This document shows, one piece after another, positions 35,001 to 43,883 of a DNA stretch of 64,000 nucleotides. The translations under genes were made by a program, and so were the position numbers. Position 1 is the first letter of the stretch; each line of letters begins with the position of its first letter. The notes below the pieces were generated by a model. The model did no database searches. It saw only the letters and a program-made list of their open reading frames with translations, and was not told where the DNA came from. The DNA comes from UBA2030 sp049969475 (GTDB lineage: Bacteria; Bacteroidota; Bacteroidia; Bacteroidales; TTA-H9): the NCBI GenBank assembly GCA_049969475.1, contig JBMFOU010000006.1, forward strand, positions 58,466-122,465. The letters are read 5' to 3'.

Positions 35001-36338
35001 ATGCGAAATCTGCTAAAAATTTCCTCTCTATTTCTTTTGCTGGCTCTCGGCTTACCTGTGGCGGGTCAGCAGTCCGCCCGACTGGATACTTTTTTGCTTT
35101 TACTTGAAAAACATAACAAAGCCATGGGCTGTCTGAAAATCAACTCAGCTACTGGGTCAGCCTATGAGCGGTGCTTCGGTATGGCGCGTATAGATAAAAG
35201 TAAAAAGAACGGCCCGTCCACTATTTTCCGCATAGGATCGGTGAGCAAGACCTTTACAGCGGTCATTGTTCTGAAACTGGTAGAGCAGGGCAAACTTTCT
35301 CTAAACGACAGGCTGGGGCAATGGTTCCCGGAAATTGAAAATGCCAGCGACATTACCATTGAACATTTATTGAGGCATCGCAGTGGGATTTATAACTATA
35401 CTGACACCTCAGAATATGATAAGTATTATACGCATCTGGCTACCCATTCTGAAATGCTGGCGCGCATTACTCGTTACGGTTCCATTTTTAAGCCCGGCGA
35501 ACGCATGCACTATTCCAATAGCAACTATCTGCTATTGGGTTATATAGCCGAAAGAATAACAGGAAAAGACTATGCCACCCTGGTTGAGGAAATGATAGCC
35601 AGGCCCTGTGGATTGAAAAATACCCGTCCGGGAGATGCAGCGGATACATCTACCAACGGAGCCTTGTCTTATCGTGCGCTTACTGGCTGGGTACCCGATC
35701 CCCTGACACACTCCAGTGTATCTCTGGGAGGAGGTAGTCTCGTTTCATCTCCCGATGACCTGATTCGTTTCATGCAGTGTCTGATGAATGGCCATCTTGT
35801 GTCTTCCGAAAGCCTTCGGCTGATGATGTCTATGCATGATGGGTATGGTATGGGTCTGGTGAAATACCCATTTTACGAGAAAGAGGTTTACGGACATACG
35901 GGAGGTATCGATGCATTTCGTGCGTTTGTGGGGTTTTTACCTACAGATAGTGTTTACATAGCCCTTTGCAGCAATGGTCTGGCTGTTTCACTTAATGATA
36001 TTCTCATTGGAGTACTGAGCATTTGGTATGGTATGCCTTATCAGTTCCCCGATTTTTCAACTGCAGTGGTCGATCCTCTGTTATTGAAGCGCTACGAGGG
36101 CACCTACATTAGTAAACAACTTCCCCTGGAAATTCGTGTTTGGGAAAAAGAGGGACATTTGATGGCTCAGGCCGCGGGTCAGTCGGAGTTTCCGCTGGAA
36201 GCGGTTTCGGATACTACCTTTCGCTTCACGCCGGCTCAAATCCAGATGATTTTTGATACGCAGGGCCAGGGATTTACCTTGCGCCAGGCAGGCATGGAAT
36301 TCAGCTTTACCAAAAAACAAATATCTTCTGAACACTAA
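35001..36338 (+). CDS. Serine hydrolase of the beta-lactamase/DD-peptidase fold
   Basis: The 445-residue protein has a signal peptide (SLFLLLALGLPVAGQ). It contains the class C penicillin-binding-like catalytic set: Ser80-x-x-Lys83 in GSVSKTF, Tyr171-Ser-Asn in HYSNSNY and His299-Thr-Gly in YGHTGG. These residues support an active serine hydrolase acting on peptides or esters in the periplasm; true beta-lactamase activity is not implied. A C-terminal beta domain (about 355-440) resembles the DUF3471-type extension of this family. It is divergent from the PKD lipoprotein gene. Confidence 0.88.
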   Translation: MRNLLKISSLFLLLALGLPVAGQQSARLDTFLLLLEKHNKAMGCLKINSATGSAYERCFGMARIDKSKKNGPSTIFRIGSVSKTFTAVIVLKLVEQGKLSLNDRLGQWFPEIENASDITIEHLLRHRSGIYNYTDTSEYDKYYTHLATHSEMLARITRYGSIFKPGERMHYSNSNYLLLGYIAERITGKDYATLVEEMIARPCGLKNTRPGDAADTSTNGALSYRALTGWVPDPLTHSSVSLGGGSLVSSPDDLIRFMQCLMNGHLVSSESLRLMMSMHDGYGMGLVKYPFYEKEVYGHTGGIDAFRAFVGFLPTDSVYIALCSNGLAVSLNDILIGVLSIWYGMPYQFPDFSTAVVDPLLLKRYEGTYISKQLPLEIRVWEKEGHLMAQAAGQSEFPLEAVSDTTFRFTPAQIQMIFDTQGQGFTLRQAGMEFSFTKKQISSEH

Positions 36339-36344
36339 ATAACC

Positions 36345-36389
36345 ATGGGCGGGCTCAAAGCTATCCATCATCCCGTTTGCCCGACCCAT
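36345..36389. repeat. Imperfect inverted repeat after the serine hydrolase gene
   Basis: ATGGGCGGGC (36345-36354) pairs with GCCCGACCCAT (36379-36389) with one bulged base across a 24-base loop. No T-run follows. It may end or stabilise the hydrolase mRNA. Confidence 0.35.
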
Positions 36390-36503
36390 CTGGGAATGTC
36401 TGAATGACCTAAGTTTCATTGTTGTCTGATTATCAGAAATATGAATTTGTTAATAAAGTGATCATCGCGAAGGGGGATTCAATCTGCTTTGGGTAAAAAG
36501 GCG

Positions 36504-36511
36504 TAATTTTG
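36504..36511 (+). promoter_or_regulatory. -7 promoter element of the helicase gene
   Basis: TAATTTTG is an exact TAnnTTTG match 26 bases before the GTG start. The predicted transcript start is near 36518, leaving a leader of about 20 bases. The -33 region is weak. Confidence 0.55.
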
Positions 36512-36537
36512 CCCCTCTTTAAAAAGCAGGCATATCC

Positions 36538-38844
36538 GTGGATCCCATACTTAGTCAGCTCAACGAAGCCCAACGAGAGGCAGTTAAAAATTTCGAAGGT
36601 CCGGTAATGGTTATTGCAGGGGCAGGTTCTGGAAAGACCCGCGTATTAATCTACCGAATTGCTTACATGATATCACAGGGCGTCGATCCTTTTAATATTC
36701 TTGCCCTTACTTTTACCAACAAGGCTGCGCGTGAAATGAAGGAGCGTATGCTCAGGCTGGTGGGTAACTCTTCGGCTGCCAACGTATGGATGGGTACCTT
36801 TCATTCCATCTTTGCCCGCATACTCAGGGTTGAGGGCAGGTACCTGGGTTATGAGTCGAATTTCGCCATCTACGACAACGAGGATTCTAAGCGCCTGCTT
36901 AAAGACATCGTCAAAAATCTGAATCTCGACTCCAAGGTTTACACCCCTTCGTGGCTGCTCAACCGCATTTCTTCGGCAAAATCATCCCTTATGGGAGCTG
37001 ATGAATACCTTGCCAGCGAGGAATTATTGACTGAAGATCGGAAAGCACAGCGTCCTGAGGCAGGAAAAATATACAAGATTTATCAGGACCGGCTTTTTCA
37101 GTCGCAGGCTATGGATTTTGATGACCTGCTATTTAACATGAACCGCATCTTGAAAGAATTTCCCGAGGTGCTGTTTAAATACCAGGAGCGCTTCCGCTAC
37201 ATTCTGGTCGATGAGTATCAGGACACCAACTTTTCACAATATGTTATTTTAAAACAGCTGGCCGCTCGCTACGAAAACATCTGTGTGGTGGGCGACGATG
37301 CCCAGAGTATTTATGCTTTCAGGGGAGCCAATATCCGCAATATTTTGAATTTTAAAAACGATTATCCTGATTATAAACTCTACAAGTTGGAGCAAAACTA
37401 TCGTTCTACTCGCATCATTGTGGAGGCGGCCAATGGAGTCATTGCCCAGAATAAAGAGCAGATATTTAAAAAAGTCTGGACAGAAAACGAGGAAGGAGAG
37501 AAAATCAGGCTATTGAAAGCCACCAGCGACAACGAGGAAGGTCAGCTGATAGCCGGAACCATTTTTGAGCTGAAGATGAACCTTCAACTCAACAACGATG
37601 CCTTTGCTGTGCTATATCGCACCAATGCCCAATCGCGTGCTATAGAAGAAGCCCTGCGTAAGGCTAATATTCCCTACCGGATATACGGGGGACTATCGTT
37701 TTACAAGCGCAAAGAAGTAAAAGACCTGGTAGCGTATTTTCGGTTGGTTGTCAATCCCCGTGATACGGATGCACTCAAGCGGATCATCAATTATCCGGCA
37801 AGGGGTATAGGCGACACAACGGTGGACAAAGCTGAAAGGATAAGTCTCGAAAAAGGAGTTTCGCTATGGGAGGTCATTTCTAATCCGCAACTCTACCCGC
37901 TCGATGTCAGAGGAAACACCCTGGCTAAGCTCGATGCGTTTGTTAATATGATCTTGAAGTTTAATCATCAGGTAAAAACGCGAAATGCTTACGATCTGGC
38001 CAAAGACATCACTCAGGCTTCGGGAATGGTTAAGGAACTGGAAGAAGACAAAACCCCTGAGGGTGTGACCCGTCTTGATAATATTGAAGAACTTTTGAAT
38101 GCCATCAACGATTTTGCTGAAAACGACCAGGTTATTCCGGGTGTTGATACCGATGATAGTGTGGGCATGCGTACCCTCGATGTGTTCCTTCAGGATATTG
38201 CCCTGCTCACCGATGCCGATGAAAAAGATGATGGCCAACCCCGGGTAGCTCTGATGACTATTCATGCGGCAAAGGGTCTTGAATTTCCCTACGTCTTTGT
38301 GGCCGGAATGGAAGAAAATCTTTTTCCTAACATTCAATCGCTCAATAGTCGTAGTGAGCTAGAAGAAGAAAGGCGTCTGTTTTATGTGGCCATTACACGG
38401 GCCCAGAAGCGACTCTTTCTGAGTTATGCCCTTACAAGATACGTTCATGGTCAGCTCAACTATTGCGAACCCAGTCGCTTTCTGGAAGAAATTGATGAAA
38501 AATTCATTGAGCTTCCCCGCAAGGTGAAAATGGGACGCGATGAGCCCTCCCAGCGATTCGTCAATCCTACCCCACAGCAACCCCCAACGACCAAATTCAT
38601 ACCGAAAAGCGATCCTTCCAAATTGAAAAAGATGGGAAGTGCCATGCACGAGGTGGGTCATCCGGGTAGCGAGGAACTTATCCAAAACCTACAAGTAGGC
38701 ATGCAGGTACAGCACGAGCGTTTTGGCGAGGGGAAGGTGCTAAGCCTGGAAGGAGTAGGCCCCAACCGCAAAGCCACCATTTTTTTCCCCGGGGTGGGGC
38801 AGAAACAACTTTTGCTTAAATTTGCCAAGCTGAAAATCATCTGA
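36538..38844 (+). CDS. ATP-dependent DNA helicase, UvrD/PcrA/Rep family
   Basis: The 768-residue superfamily 1A helicase unwinds DNA 3'-5' in repair and replication restart. Motifs are in order: Q motif LNEAQREAV, Walker A AGAGSGKTRVL (about residue 28), TFTNKAAREMKERM, DEYQDTN (motif II), VVGDDAQSIYAFRGA (motif III), LEQNYRST (motif IV), TIHAAKGLEFPYVFVAGMEE (motif V) and EEERRLFYVAITRAQ (motif VI). A C-terminal Tudor-like segment (VQHERFGEGKVLSLEG to KLKII) matches PcrA, which contacts RNA polymerase. The start codon is GTG, fixed by the promoter position and by the family N-terminus MDPILSQLNEAQ. Confidence 0.96.
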   Translation: MDPILSQLNEAQREAVKNFEGPVMVIAGAGSGKTRVLIYRIAYMISQGVDPFNILALTFTNKAAREMKERMLRLVGNSSAANVWMGTFHSIFARILRVEGRYLGYESNFAIYDNEDSKRLLKDIVKNLNLDSKVYTPSWLLNRISSAKSSLMGADEYLASEELLTEDRKAQRPEAGKIYKIYQDRLFQSQAMDFDDLLFNMNRILKEFPEVLFKYQERFRYILVDEYQDTNFSQYVILKQLAARYENICVVGDDAQSIYAFRGANIRNILNFKNDYPDYKLYKLEQNYRSTRIIVEAANGVIAQNKEQIFKKVWTENEEGEKIRLLKATSDNEEGQLIAGTIFELKMNLQLNNDAFAVLYRTNAQSRAIEEALRKANIPYRIYGGLSFYKRKEVKDLVAYFRLVVNPRDTDALKRIINYPARGIGDTTVDKAERISLEKGVSLWEVISNPQLYPLDVRGNTLAKLDAFVNMILKFNHQVKTRNAYDLAKDITQASGMVKELEEDKTPEGVTRLDNIEELLNAINDFAENDQVIPGVDTDDSVGMRTLDVFLQDIALLTDADEKDDGQPRVALMTIHAAKGLEFPYVFVAGMEENLFPNIQSLNSRSELEEERRLFYVAITRAQKRLFLSYALTRYVHGQLNYCEPSRFLEEIDEKFIELPRKVKMGRDEPSQRFVNPTPQQPPTTKFIPKSDPSKLKKMGSAMHEVGHPGSEELIQNLQVGMQVQHERFGEGKVLSLEGVGPNRKATIFFPGVGQKQLLLKFAKLKII

Positions 38845-38933
38845 TTAGCCGACTTTTTCCGGCCGGTTCATTCCCGTAAGGGTCATTGAATGGCGGGCTT
38901 TGCTTTATTGAATTAAGACACGCGAGAAAAACC

Positions 38934-39575
38934 ATGGAAAATAAAGAATTGCGATTAGAATACAATACTGTGCGGGGCCCGCTGAAAATGGCGGAATATG
39001 GACGGAATATTCAGAAAATGGTGGAATACATCCTTACCATTCCCGATAGAGCCGAGCGAACCAAAGCTGCTTACGCGTTGGTCAAAAGCATGGAGATTGT
39101 AGCCCCTGAGCAGAAAGATTTTCAGGACCTCCGTCGAAAACTCTGGGACCATTTGTACATCATTTCCGATTTTCGGCTCGATGTGGATGGGCCTTTTCCA
39201 CCGCCCTCGCGTGAAGAAGTGGAACTTAAACCACAGCCTTTGCAATACTCGAGTAATCATATCCGCTACAGGCATTACGGACGTAATCTACAGAAAATGA
39301 TTGATTATGTGGCATCGCTCGACGCTGACCACCCTGACCGCAAAGCTATGATCCGTACCATTGGCAACAATCTGAAAATGTCATACCTTGCCTGGAACCG
39401 CGAAACCGTAACCGACGATGTGATTGACCAGCAATTGCAGGAGCTTTCAGGAGGAAAACTGAGCCTCGGCGATATTACCCTTTCTCCCACAGCTGAGCTC
39501 CTGCAGATAGTGAAGCAAAAGCAGAAAATGCAACCTGATATTAAACCTGGTAAAAAGAAGAAGAAAAAGAAATAG
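38934..39575 (+). CDS. DUF4290 family protein
   Basis: The protein of about 213 residues matches DUF4290, a Bacteroidota family usually coded just upstream of murA, as here (9-base gap). Two similar halves are visible: LRLEYNT..MAEYGRNIQKMVEYI (near residue 20) and the later HIRYRHYGRNLQKMIDYVASL (near residue 125). This suggests an internal duplication. The C-terminus is a poly-lysine tail (GKKKKKKK). No signal peptide is present and the function is unknown. The open frame extends to 38886, but ATG 38934 (MENKELRL) fits the family. Confidence 0.88.
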   Translation: MENKELRLEYNTVRGPLKMAEYGRNIQKMVEYILTIPDRAERTKAAYALVKSMEIVAPEQKDFQDLRRKLWDHLYIISDFRLDVDGPFPPPSREEVELKPQPLQYSSNHIRYRHYGRNLQKMIDYVASLDADHPDRKAMIRTIGNNLKMSYLAWNRETVTDDVIDQQLQELSGGKLSLGDITLSPTAELLQIVKQKQKMQPDIKPGKKKKKKK

Positions 39576-39584
39576 AGCAGAGGG

Positions 39585-40904
39585 ATGCTATCGAATCAAC
39601 GTGAAGCTTTTGTAATTCAAGGAGGAAGCCCTCTCAAGGGAGAGATTATACCCCAGGGTGCCAAAAATGAAGCCCTGCAGATTTTATGTGCAACCCTTCT
39701 CACTCCTGAAGAAGTAGTTGTTCATAATATTCCCGATATACTCGATGTAAATCGATTGATAAAGCTGTTGCAGGGGTTAGGTGTGGAGGTCAAGAATCTG
39801 GGCGATCATTCCTGGAGTTTTAAAGCCTCCAATATCGATTTGTCCTACATGCTTAGCGAGGAGTATCATCGGAGAGCCCGTTCACTGCGGGGGAGTATGA
39901 TGCTGGTAGGGCCGCTGCTGGCTCGTTTCGGAAAAGCCTATCCTCCCAAGCCCGGAGGCGATAAAATAGGTCGTCGTCGGGTGGATACGCATTTTTTGGG
40001 TTTTAAGCAATTGGGTGCTCAACTCGAAGAAGAAGAAAATAGCGGACTTTTATGCGTAAGGGCCGAAAAGTTACAAGGGAGCTATATGCTCCTTGATGAA
40101 GCCTCTGTAACAGGAACAGCCAACATCATTATGGCAGCCGTAATGGCCCGGGGCACCACCACCATTTTCAATGCTGCCTGCGAACCCTATATCGTTCAGT
40201 TGTGCCACATGCTCAACCGCATGGGCGCTCGTATTCAGGGAGTGGGTTCCAACCTGCTTACCATCGAAGGGGTAGATTATCTGGGTGGTACCACACACAC
40301 CCTCATGCCCGACATGATCGAGGTGGGTAGTTTTATAGGTTTGGCTGCCATGACGGGTTCTGAAATCCGAATAAAAAATACGGACTATCCATCATTGGGT
40401 ATCATTCCTGAAATTTTCCGACGGCTGGGAGTACAGAGTTTTCCCGAGGGTGATGATGTTATTATCCCTGCCCACGATCACTACCAGATCGAGACCTTTC
40501 TTGATGGCAGCATTATGACCATAGCTGATGCACCCTGGCCCGGATTTACCCCCGACCTCATTAGTATCGCTCTGGTTACCGCTATTCAGGCGAGGGGTAG
40601 TGTGCTTATTCATCAAAAGATGTTTGAAAGCAGGCTGTTTTTTGTCGACCGCCTCATAGAAATGGGTGCTCGTATCATCCTTTGCGACCCGCACAGGGCT
40701 ACCGTTATCGGCCTCGACAGGGAATATCCCCTGAGGGGTATTCGAATGAGTTCTCCCGACATACGCGCTGGCGTTGCCTTGCTAATTGCCGCCCTCAGTG
40801 CCAAAGGCGAAAGTGTTATTGAAAACATCGAACAAATTGACCGGGGGTATGAGCAAATCGATATCCGCTTGCGCAAGCTGGGGGCACAAATCGAACGAAT
40901 TTGA
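39585..40904 (+). CDS. murA: UDP-N-acetylglucosamine 1-carboxyvinyltransferase MurA, Cys-to-Asp variant
   Basis: MurA catalyses the first committed step of peptidoglycan synthesis, adding enolpyruvate to UDP-GlcNAc. The 439-residue length is normal. Motifs include GAKNEALQILCATLL (substrate Lys/Asn), RRARSLRGSMMLVGPLLARFG, TGTANIIMAAVMARG and the C-terminal RAGVALLIAALSAKGES. The loop that holds Cys115 in E. coli reads KPGGDKIGRRRVDTH, so the residue is Asp126. Enzymes with Asp here cannot be alkylated by fosfomycin (known for Mycobacterium and Chlamydia). The gene follows DUF4290 closely and is followed by an independent grpE promoter. Confidence 0.96.
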   Translation: MLSNQREAFVIQGGSPLKGEIIPQGAKNEALQILCATLLTPEEVVVHNIPDILDVNRLIKLLQGLGVEVKNLGDHSWSFKASNIDLSYMLSEEYHRRARSLRGSMMLVGPLLARFGKAYPPKPGGDKIGRRRVDTHFLGFKQLGAQLEEEENSGLLCVRAEKLQGSYMLLDEASVTGTANIIMAAVMARGTTTIFNAACEPYIVQLCHMLNRMGARIQGVGSNLLTIEGVDYLGGTTHTLMPDMIEVGSFIGLAAMTGSEIRIKNTDYPSLGIIPEIFRRLGVQSFPEGDDVIIPAHDHYQIETFLDGSIMTIADAPWPGFTPDLISIALVTAIQARGSVLIHQKMFESRLFFVDRLIEMGARIILCDPHRATVIGLDREYPLRGIRMSSPDIRAGVALLIAALSAKGESVIENIEQIDRGYEQIDIRLRKLGAQIERI

Positions 40905-40923
40905 AGTATTTGAAAACTGTCAT

Positions 40924-40955
40924 TTTGACTTAAAACCTTCAGGGCATTATTTTTG
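40924..40955 (+). promoter_or_regulatory. Promoter of the grpE-dnaJ operon
   Basis: TTTG (40924-40927), a 20-nt spacer and TATTTTTG (40948-40955) match the Bacteroidota housekeeping promoter exactly. The predicted transcript start is near 40962, about 60 bases before grpE. Nothing here resembles a heat-shock-specific element, although grpE and dnaJ are chaperone genes. Confidence 0.75.
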
Positions 40956-41022
40956 CAATATAGCGGCGGTTGCATTAGCAACCCCTTATTTTATTGTGTA
41001 TTAATCTCAAAATGAGTTTACT

Positions 41023-41739
41023 ATGCAGGATGAAACCTTGAAAAATTCCCAGGAAAATACTGCTGCCGAAAATAATACTTCAGAACAGAGGTCGGATGCT
41101 GCAAATTTGTCGGCCGAGGCTATAGTAAAACCATCTATAGATGAAGCCATGGATTTGTCTGCATCAGCCAATTCAAGCGAGGAACCCGCCGCTAAAGGCC
41201 GCAAAGCCAAAAGGCGGATGGGTCTATTTGCCAAAAGTGAAACCGATGAAAAAGTAAAAGAATTGGAAGAGAAAATCAAAGCATTGGAAGAAACCCACCA
41301 GAAACAACAAGAAGAGATCAACGAATGGAAGGACAAGTTTTTACGTCTTTTCTCGGAGTTTGATAATTATAAAAAGCGTAATGCCCGTGAACGCATTGAG
41401 CTGACCAAGACTGCATCAGCTGATATTATTCGAAAAATGTTGCCGGTGCTCGACGATTTGGAAAGAGCCTTGAAATCGGCGGGCGATGATGCTGCCCTGG
41501 CTCCCTACAGGCAGGGCGTTGAATTGATTTTGATTAAGATGATGGGTATTCTGGAAAAAGAAGGGCTTAAGCCCATAGAAGCTAAAGGTCAACCCTTCGA
41601 TACGGATTATCATGAAGCACTTACCAACATCCCTGCTCCCTCTGAAGAACTTAAAGGTAAAGTGGTGGATGAAATAGAGAAGGGATATATGCTTCATGAC
41701 AAAGTCATACGGTTTGCCAAAGTAGTTGTAGGTAGTTAA
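41023..41739 (+). CDS. grpE: Nucleotide exchange factor GrpE
   Basis: GrpE releases ADP from DnaK. The 238-residue protein has a long charged, low-complexity N-terminal region (1-75) and a coiled coil (about 80-125: VKELEEKIKALEETHQKQQEEI). The conserved core follows: FLRLFSEFDNYKKRNARERIEL, LPVLDDLERALKSA, and the terminal beta domain with FDTDYHEALTNIPAP and KVVDEIEKGYMLHDKVIRFAKVVV. It is followed 35 bases later by dnaJ in the same operon. Confidence 0.97.
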   Translation: MQDETLKNSQENTAAENNTSEQRSDAANLSAEAIVKPSIDEAMDLSASANSSEEPAAKGRKAKRRMGLFAKSETDEKVKELEEKIKALEETHQKQQEEINEWKDKFLRLFSEFDNYKKRNARERIELTKTASADIIRKMLPVLDDLERALKSAGDDAALAPYRQGVELILIKMMGILEKEGLKPIEAKGQPFDTDYHEALTNIPAPSEELKGKVVDEIEKGYMLHDKVIRFAKVVVGS

Positions 41740-41774
41740 AAATTAAGAATTAGCAGAAAGGAAGGATTGCACTC

Positions 41775-42929
41775 ATGGCCAAGCGTGATTATTATGAAGT
41801 ACTGGAAGTTCCCCGTAATGCTACGGAGGAAGAGATTAAGAAAGCATACAGGCAGAAGGCCTTAAAATATCATCCGGATCGCAATCCTGGCGATAAGGAT
41901 GCCGAAGAAAAGTTTAAGGAAGCGGCTGAGGCCTATGAAGTGCTGAGCGATCCCGAAAAACGCAGGCGCTACGACCAATTTGGGCATGCCGGAGTTGGGG
42001 GGGGCGCCAGTGGAGGCGGCTTTGGTGGCGGCATGACCATGGAAGATATTTTCTCTAATTTTGGTGATATCTTCGAATCCTTTGGTTTTGGAGGTTTCTC
42101 GGGAGGAAGCCGAAGCCGGAGCCGCAGAGTGAACCGTGGAACCAATTTAAGGGTAAAAGTTGCGCTTACTCTCGAGGAGATTGCCACAGGTGCCCATAAA
42201 AAGCTGAAACTTAACAAATACGTCGTTTGCGATGCCTGCCACGGTACCGGTGCTCGCATGGGAAGTGGGCATACCACCTGCCCCACCTGTCGCGGAACAG
42301 GACAGGTAACCCAGGTTACCAATACCTTCCTGGGCCGTATGCAAACTACTTCTACCTGCCCGCAGTGCGGGGGCGAAGGACGAATCATTGCTGATAAGTG
42401 TCCCAAATGCTATGGCGATGGCATTGTAAAAGGCGAAGAGATTGTAGAAGTAGATATTCCGGCTGGTGTGTCTGAAGGCATGACCCTTAGCCTAAGTGGT
42501 AAGGGCAATGCCGGGCCCCGGGGTGGAATACCAGGCGATCTGCTGATTGTTGTGGAAGAAATTCCTCATGCCCATTTCCAGCGCGAGGGTAATCATCTGC
42601 TCTATGAGCACTACTTAAGCATTCCAGAGGCTATTCTGGGTACATCAGCCGAAATACCCACCCTCGAAGGTAAGGCCCGCATTAAGATAGAACCTGGGAC
42701 CCAGCCTGGTAAAATTCTGCGTCTCAAAGGCAAGGGGCTGCCCGATGTAAACGGTTATTCTCGTGGCGATCTGCTGATTACCCTCAATGTATGGATTCCT
42801 AAAAACCTCTCTTCGCAGGAAGCCGATATGATTTCACGTTTACAATATTCCGAGAACTTTCGTCCGGCGCCAGGGAAAAAGGAGAAGTCCTTCTTCCACC
42901 GCATGCGGGAGTTTTTTGGAAAAGAATAA
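41775..42929 (+). CDS. dnaJ: Chaperone DnaJ
   Basis: The 384-residue protein is a type I J-protein. The J domain (1-70) has the HPD motif in KYHPDRNPGD. A Gly/Phe-rich region follows (about 75-115, SGGGFGGGM to SFGFGGFSGG). Four zinc-binding repeats come next: CDACHGTG, CPTCRGTG, CPQCGGEG and CPKCYGDG. The C-terminal client-binding domains follow. It delivers substrates to DnaK and stimulates its ATPase. The sequence is complete and typical, except that dnaK itself is 30 kb away. Confidence 0.98.
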   Translation: MAKRDYYEVLEVPRNATEEEIKKAYRQKALKYHPDRNPGDKDAEEKFKEAAEAYEVLSDPEKRRRYDQFGHAGVGGGASGGGFGGGMTMEDIFSNFGDIFESFGFGGFSGGSRSRSRRVNRGTNLRVKVALTLEEIATGAHKKLKLNKYVVCDACHGTGARMGSGHTTCPTCRGTGQVTQVTNTFLGRMQTTSTCPQCGGEGRIIADKCPKCYGDGIVKGEEIVEVDIPAGVSEGMTLSLSGKGNAGPRGGIPGDLLIVVEEIPHAHFQREGNHLLYEHYLSIPEAILGTSAEIPTLEGKARIKIEPGTQPGKILRLKGKGLPDVNGYSRGDLLITLNVWIPKNLSSQEADMISRLQYSENFRPAPGKKEKSFFHRMREFFGKE

Positions 42930-42938
42930 CTTATCTGT

Positions 42939-43883
42939 ATGAATATCCTTGAAGTTAAGAATGTTAGTAAGCGTTACGATAAGCATCTGGCACTCGACAA
43001 TGTAAGCCTTGAAATACCAAAGGGTACGATCTTCGGTCTTTTGGGCCCCAATGGAGCAGGAAAAACAACCCTCATCCGGATTATCAACCGCATAACCGCT
43101 CCGGACGAGGGTTTGGTTTTTTTTGAGGGAGCGCCTTTGTCCGTTGAACATGTCTCTCGCATAGGTTACTTGCCTGAAGAAAGGGGTCTTTACAAAAAAA
43201 TGAAAGCTGGTGAGCAAGCCCTTTATCTCGCTCAGCTTAAAGGGGTTCCCCACGAAGAGGCCCTGCGAAGACTCAAATTCTGGTTTTCCCGTTTTCAGAT
43301 TAAGGATTGGTGGAACCGTAAGGTAGAAGAGCTCTCCAAAGGCATGCAGCAAAAACTTCAGTTTATTGTTACCGTTGTTCATCAACCCGACTTGCTAATT
43401 CTCGATGAGCCCTTTAGCGGTTTCGACCCCATTAATACCGATCTTATTAAAAATGAACTGCTAAGGCTAAAAAACGAAGGTACTACCATCGTTTTGTCTA
43501 CTCACGACATGGGCTCTGTGGAGGAGTTGTGCGATAGCATTGCCCTCGTAAACCGGGCCAAATTTGTTTTGAAAGGCAATGTACAGGAAATTAGGGAAGG
43601 ATACAGCAAAAACCTTTTCGAGGTACATACCCGGCAGGAACTGAGCCAGGATCTCATGCTTGCCTTAAATGCTAAGGATTTTGAAATGACAGAGGTGGTG
43701 AAAAGTAACGGACACTATGTATACACTTTTGGGCTGCTTACTCATCAAACACCCAACCAATTGCTTCAAATGCTTTTACCCCAAGTACCCATCCTTGCGT
43801 TTAGGGAAAAACTACCTTCTATGCATGATATTTTCGTGTCGGCCGTAAAAATGCAATCCTCAAACACCTCAGTCCATGAATAA
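42939..43883 (+). CDS. ABC transporter ATP-binding protein (NatA-like)
   Basis: The 314-residue ATPase has Walker A GPNGAGKTTLIRII, Q-loop region YLPEERGLYKKM, the signature VEELSKGMQQKLQF, Walker B LLILDEPFSGFDP and H-loop STHDM. A C-terminal extension of about 90 residues follows, as in the NatA/DrrA type that serves ABC-2 exporters. The partner permease starts 8 bases before its stop. Family members export sodium, drugs or lipids; the substrate is not clear. The gene starts 10 bases after dnaJ, so it may share the grpE promoter. Confidence 0.94.
   Translation: MNILEVKNVSKRYDKHLALDNVSLEIPKGTIFGLLGPNGAGKTTLIRIINRITAPDEGLVFFEGAPLSVEHVSRIGYLPEERGLYKKMKAGEQALYLAQLKGVPHEEALRRLKFWFSRFQIKDWWNRKVEELSKGMQQKLQFIVTVVHQPDLLILDEPFSGFDPINTDLIKNELLRLKNEGTTIVLSTHDMGSVEELCDSIALVNRAKFVLKGNVQEIREGYSKNLFEVHTRQELSQDLMLALNAKDFEMTEVVKSNGHYVYTFGLLTHQTPNQLLQMLLPQVPILAFREKLPSMHDIFVSAVKMQSSNTSVHE

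Noticed and set aside
35001..36338. Beta-lactamase resistance gene
   Set aside because: The catalytic set is shared by many DD-peptidases and esterases of the same fold, and nothing in the sequence points to antibiotic hydrolysis.
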